A stretch of 64,000 nucleotides of DNA from Niveispirillum sp048066115. GTDB taxonomy: Bacteria > Pseudomonadota > Alphaproteobacteria > Azospirillales > Azospirillaceae. This document shows positions 63,697-64,000 of the stretch, piece after piece (positions within the stretch are counted from its first letter, which is position 1; each line of letters opens with the position of its first letter). The translations under genes and the position numbers were made by a program. The DNA lies in NCBI RefSeq assembly GCF_048066115.1, contig NZ_JBLTYX010000006.1, forward strand, positions 62,001-126,000. The letters are read 5' to 3'. Under the pieces are notes generated by a model. The model was not told the DNA's origin. It did no database searches and saw nothing but the letters and a program-made list of their open reading frames with translations.

Positions 63697-64000
63697 ATGG
63701 CGGGCAGCGTCAACAAGGTCATCCTGATCGGCAACCTGGGCAAGGAGCCGGAGGTCCGGTCGCTTCAGAACGGCGGCAAGGTGTGCACCCTGCGCATCGC
63801 CACGTCGGAGACCTGGAAGGATCGCGGCACGGGCGAGCGCCAGGAGCGCACGCAGTGGCACAGCGTCGTCATCTTCAATGAAAACCTGGTCGGTATCGCC
63901 GAACGCTTCCTGAAGAAGGGCAGCAAGGTTTATGTCGAAGGCCAGCTTGAGACCCGCAAGTGGCAGGACCAGCAGGGGCAGGAGCGCTATACGACCGAGG
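63697..64000 (+). CDS. ssb: Single-stranded DNA-binding protein, C-terminus beyond window
   Basis: The first 101 codons of a bacterial SSB: MAGSVNKVILIGNLGKEPEV opens the OB fold, with WKDRGTGERQERTQWHSVVIF and GSKVYVEGQLETRKWQDQQG following. It coats single-stranded DNA during replication, recombination and repair. The acidic tail that recruits partners lies past the window. A LexA box is upstream, and the gene is divergent from the uvrA unit as in many bacteria. Confidence 0.97.
   Translation, partial: MAGSVNKVILIGNLGKEPEVRSLQNGGKVCTLRIATSETWKDRGTGERQERTQWHSVVIFNENLVGIAERFLKKGSKVYVEGQLETRKWQDQQGQERYTTE

Overview
The window is a high-GC, densely coding chromosomal segment of an alphaproteobacterium. 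The likeliest source is a member of the Rhodospirillales/Azospirillaceae, close to Azospirillum, Niveispirillum or Nitrospirillum. This rests on the ilvE / petP-petR / sensor-kinase neighbourhood, a GTTC-N7-GTTC LexA box, the divergent uvrA-ssb pair, small alphaproteobacterial families (DUF1491-like, DUF4169-like) and REP-like palindromes. The genus is an inference. No phage, transposase, rRNA or CRISPR array was seen. One tRNA (Lys-UUU) is present.

Layout. 1-6.3 kb: an unrecognised protein cut by the window edge, a 2OG-Fe(II) oxygenase, a secreted protein, pyrB, a Tat-exported dienelactone hydrolase, a VOC protein and a periplasmic-binding-like protein. 6.4-9.1 kb: a two-gene molybdo-iron-sulfur oxidoreductase (IorAB type). 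9.4-14.6 kb: comM, then a periplasmic oxidation cassette (double DUF1080 protein, Tat 'hitchhiker' subunit, GMC flavoprotein) that looks like a 3-keto-glycoside pathway. 14.6-16.3 kb: tandem repeats, a vapB antitoxin with a wrecked vapC, and a membrane protein. 16.4-23.6 kb: trmFO, a MATE exporter, gyrA, coaD and tRNA-Lys. 23.8-32 kb: a 1258-residue hybrid kinase, a two-domain SAM-binding protein, a sialidase-fold protein and a DUF2786-like/HTH protein. 32.4-35.9 kb: a signalling operon (CheZ-like phosphatase, STAS, RsbW-like, REC-PP2C, PilZ). 36-41.4 kb: an ABC exporter, ilvE, petP-petR and a histidine kinase. 41.4-44.9 kb: a TylF-like methyltransferase and a TPP-riboswitch-controlled thiamine-precursor ABC transporter. 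45-49.7 kb: an NTF2-like protein, an HDAC-family protein, a DUF192 protein, an unknown and a PL10-type pectate lyase. 49.9-58.7 kb: a TonB receptor, surE, a patatin, 3-hydroxybutyrate dehydrogenase and an AsmA protein. 58.8-60.2 kb: a DUF4169-like protein, an AT-rich orphan and a Phd-type antitoxin followed by a broken PemK-like toxin. 60.2-64 kb: uvrA, an MmcQ/YjbR protein, a LexA box and ssb (cut by the edge).

How the parts work together. Carbohydrate capture and attack recurs: pectate lyase plus TonB receptor, the 3-keto-glycoside cassette, the sialidase-fold protein, the IorAB pair and several Tat- or Sec-exported enzymes. Regulation is elaborate: phosphorelay, partner switching, CheZ, PilZ, LexA and a riboswitch. 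The clearest non-coding signals are a ~95-bp palindromic element in three copies, one of which supplies the stop codons of two convergent genes, a second palindromic family with a CGCCGCAYGTGCGGCG core in three copies, and two antitoxin genes that have each outlived their toxin.
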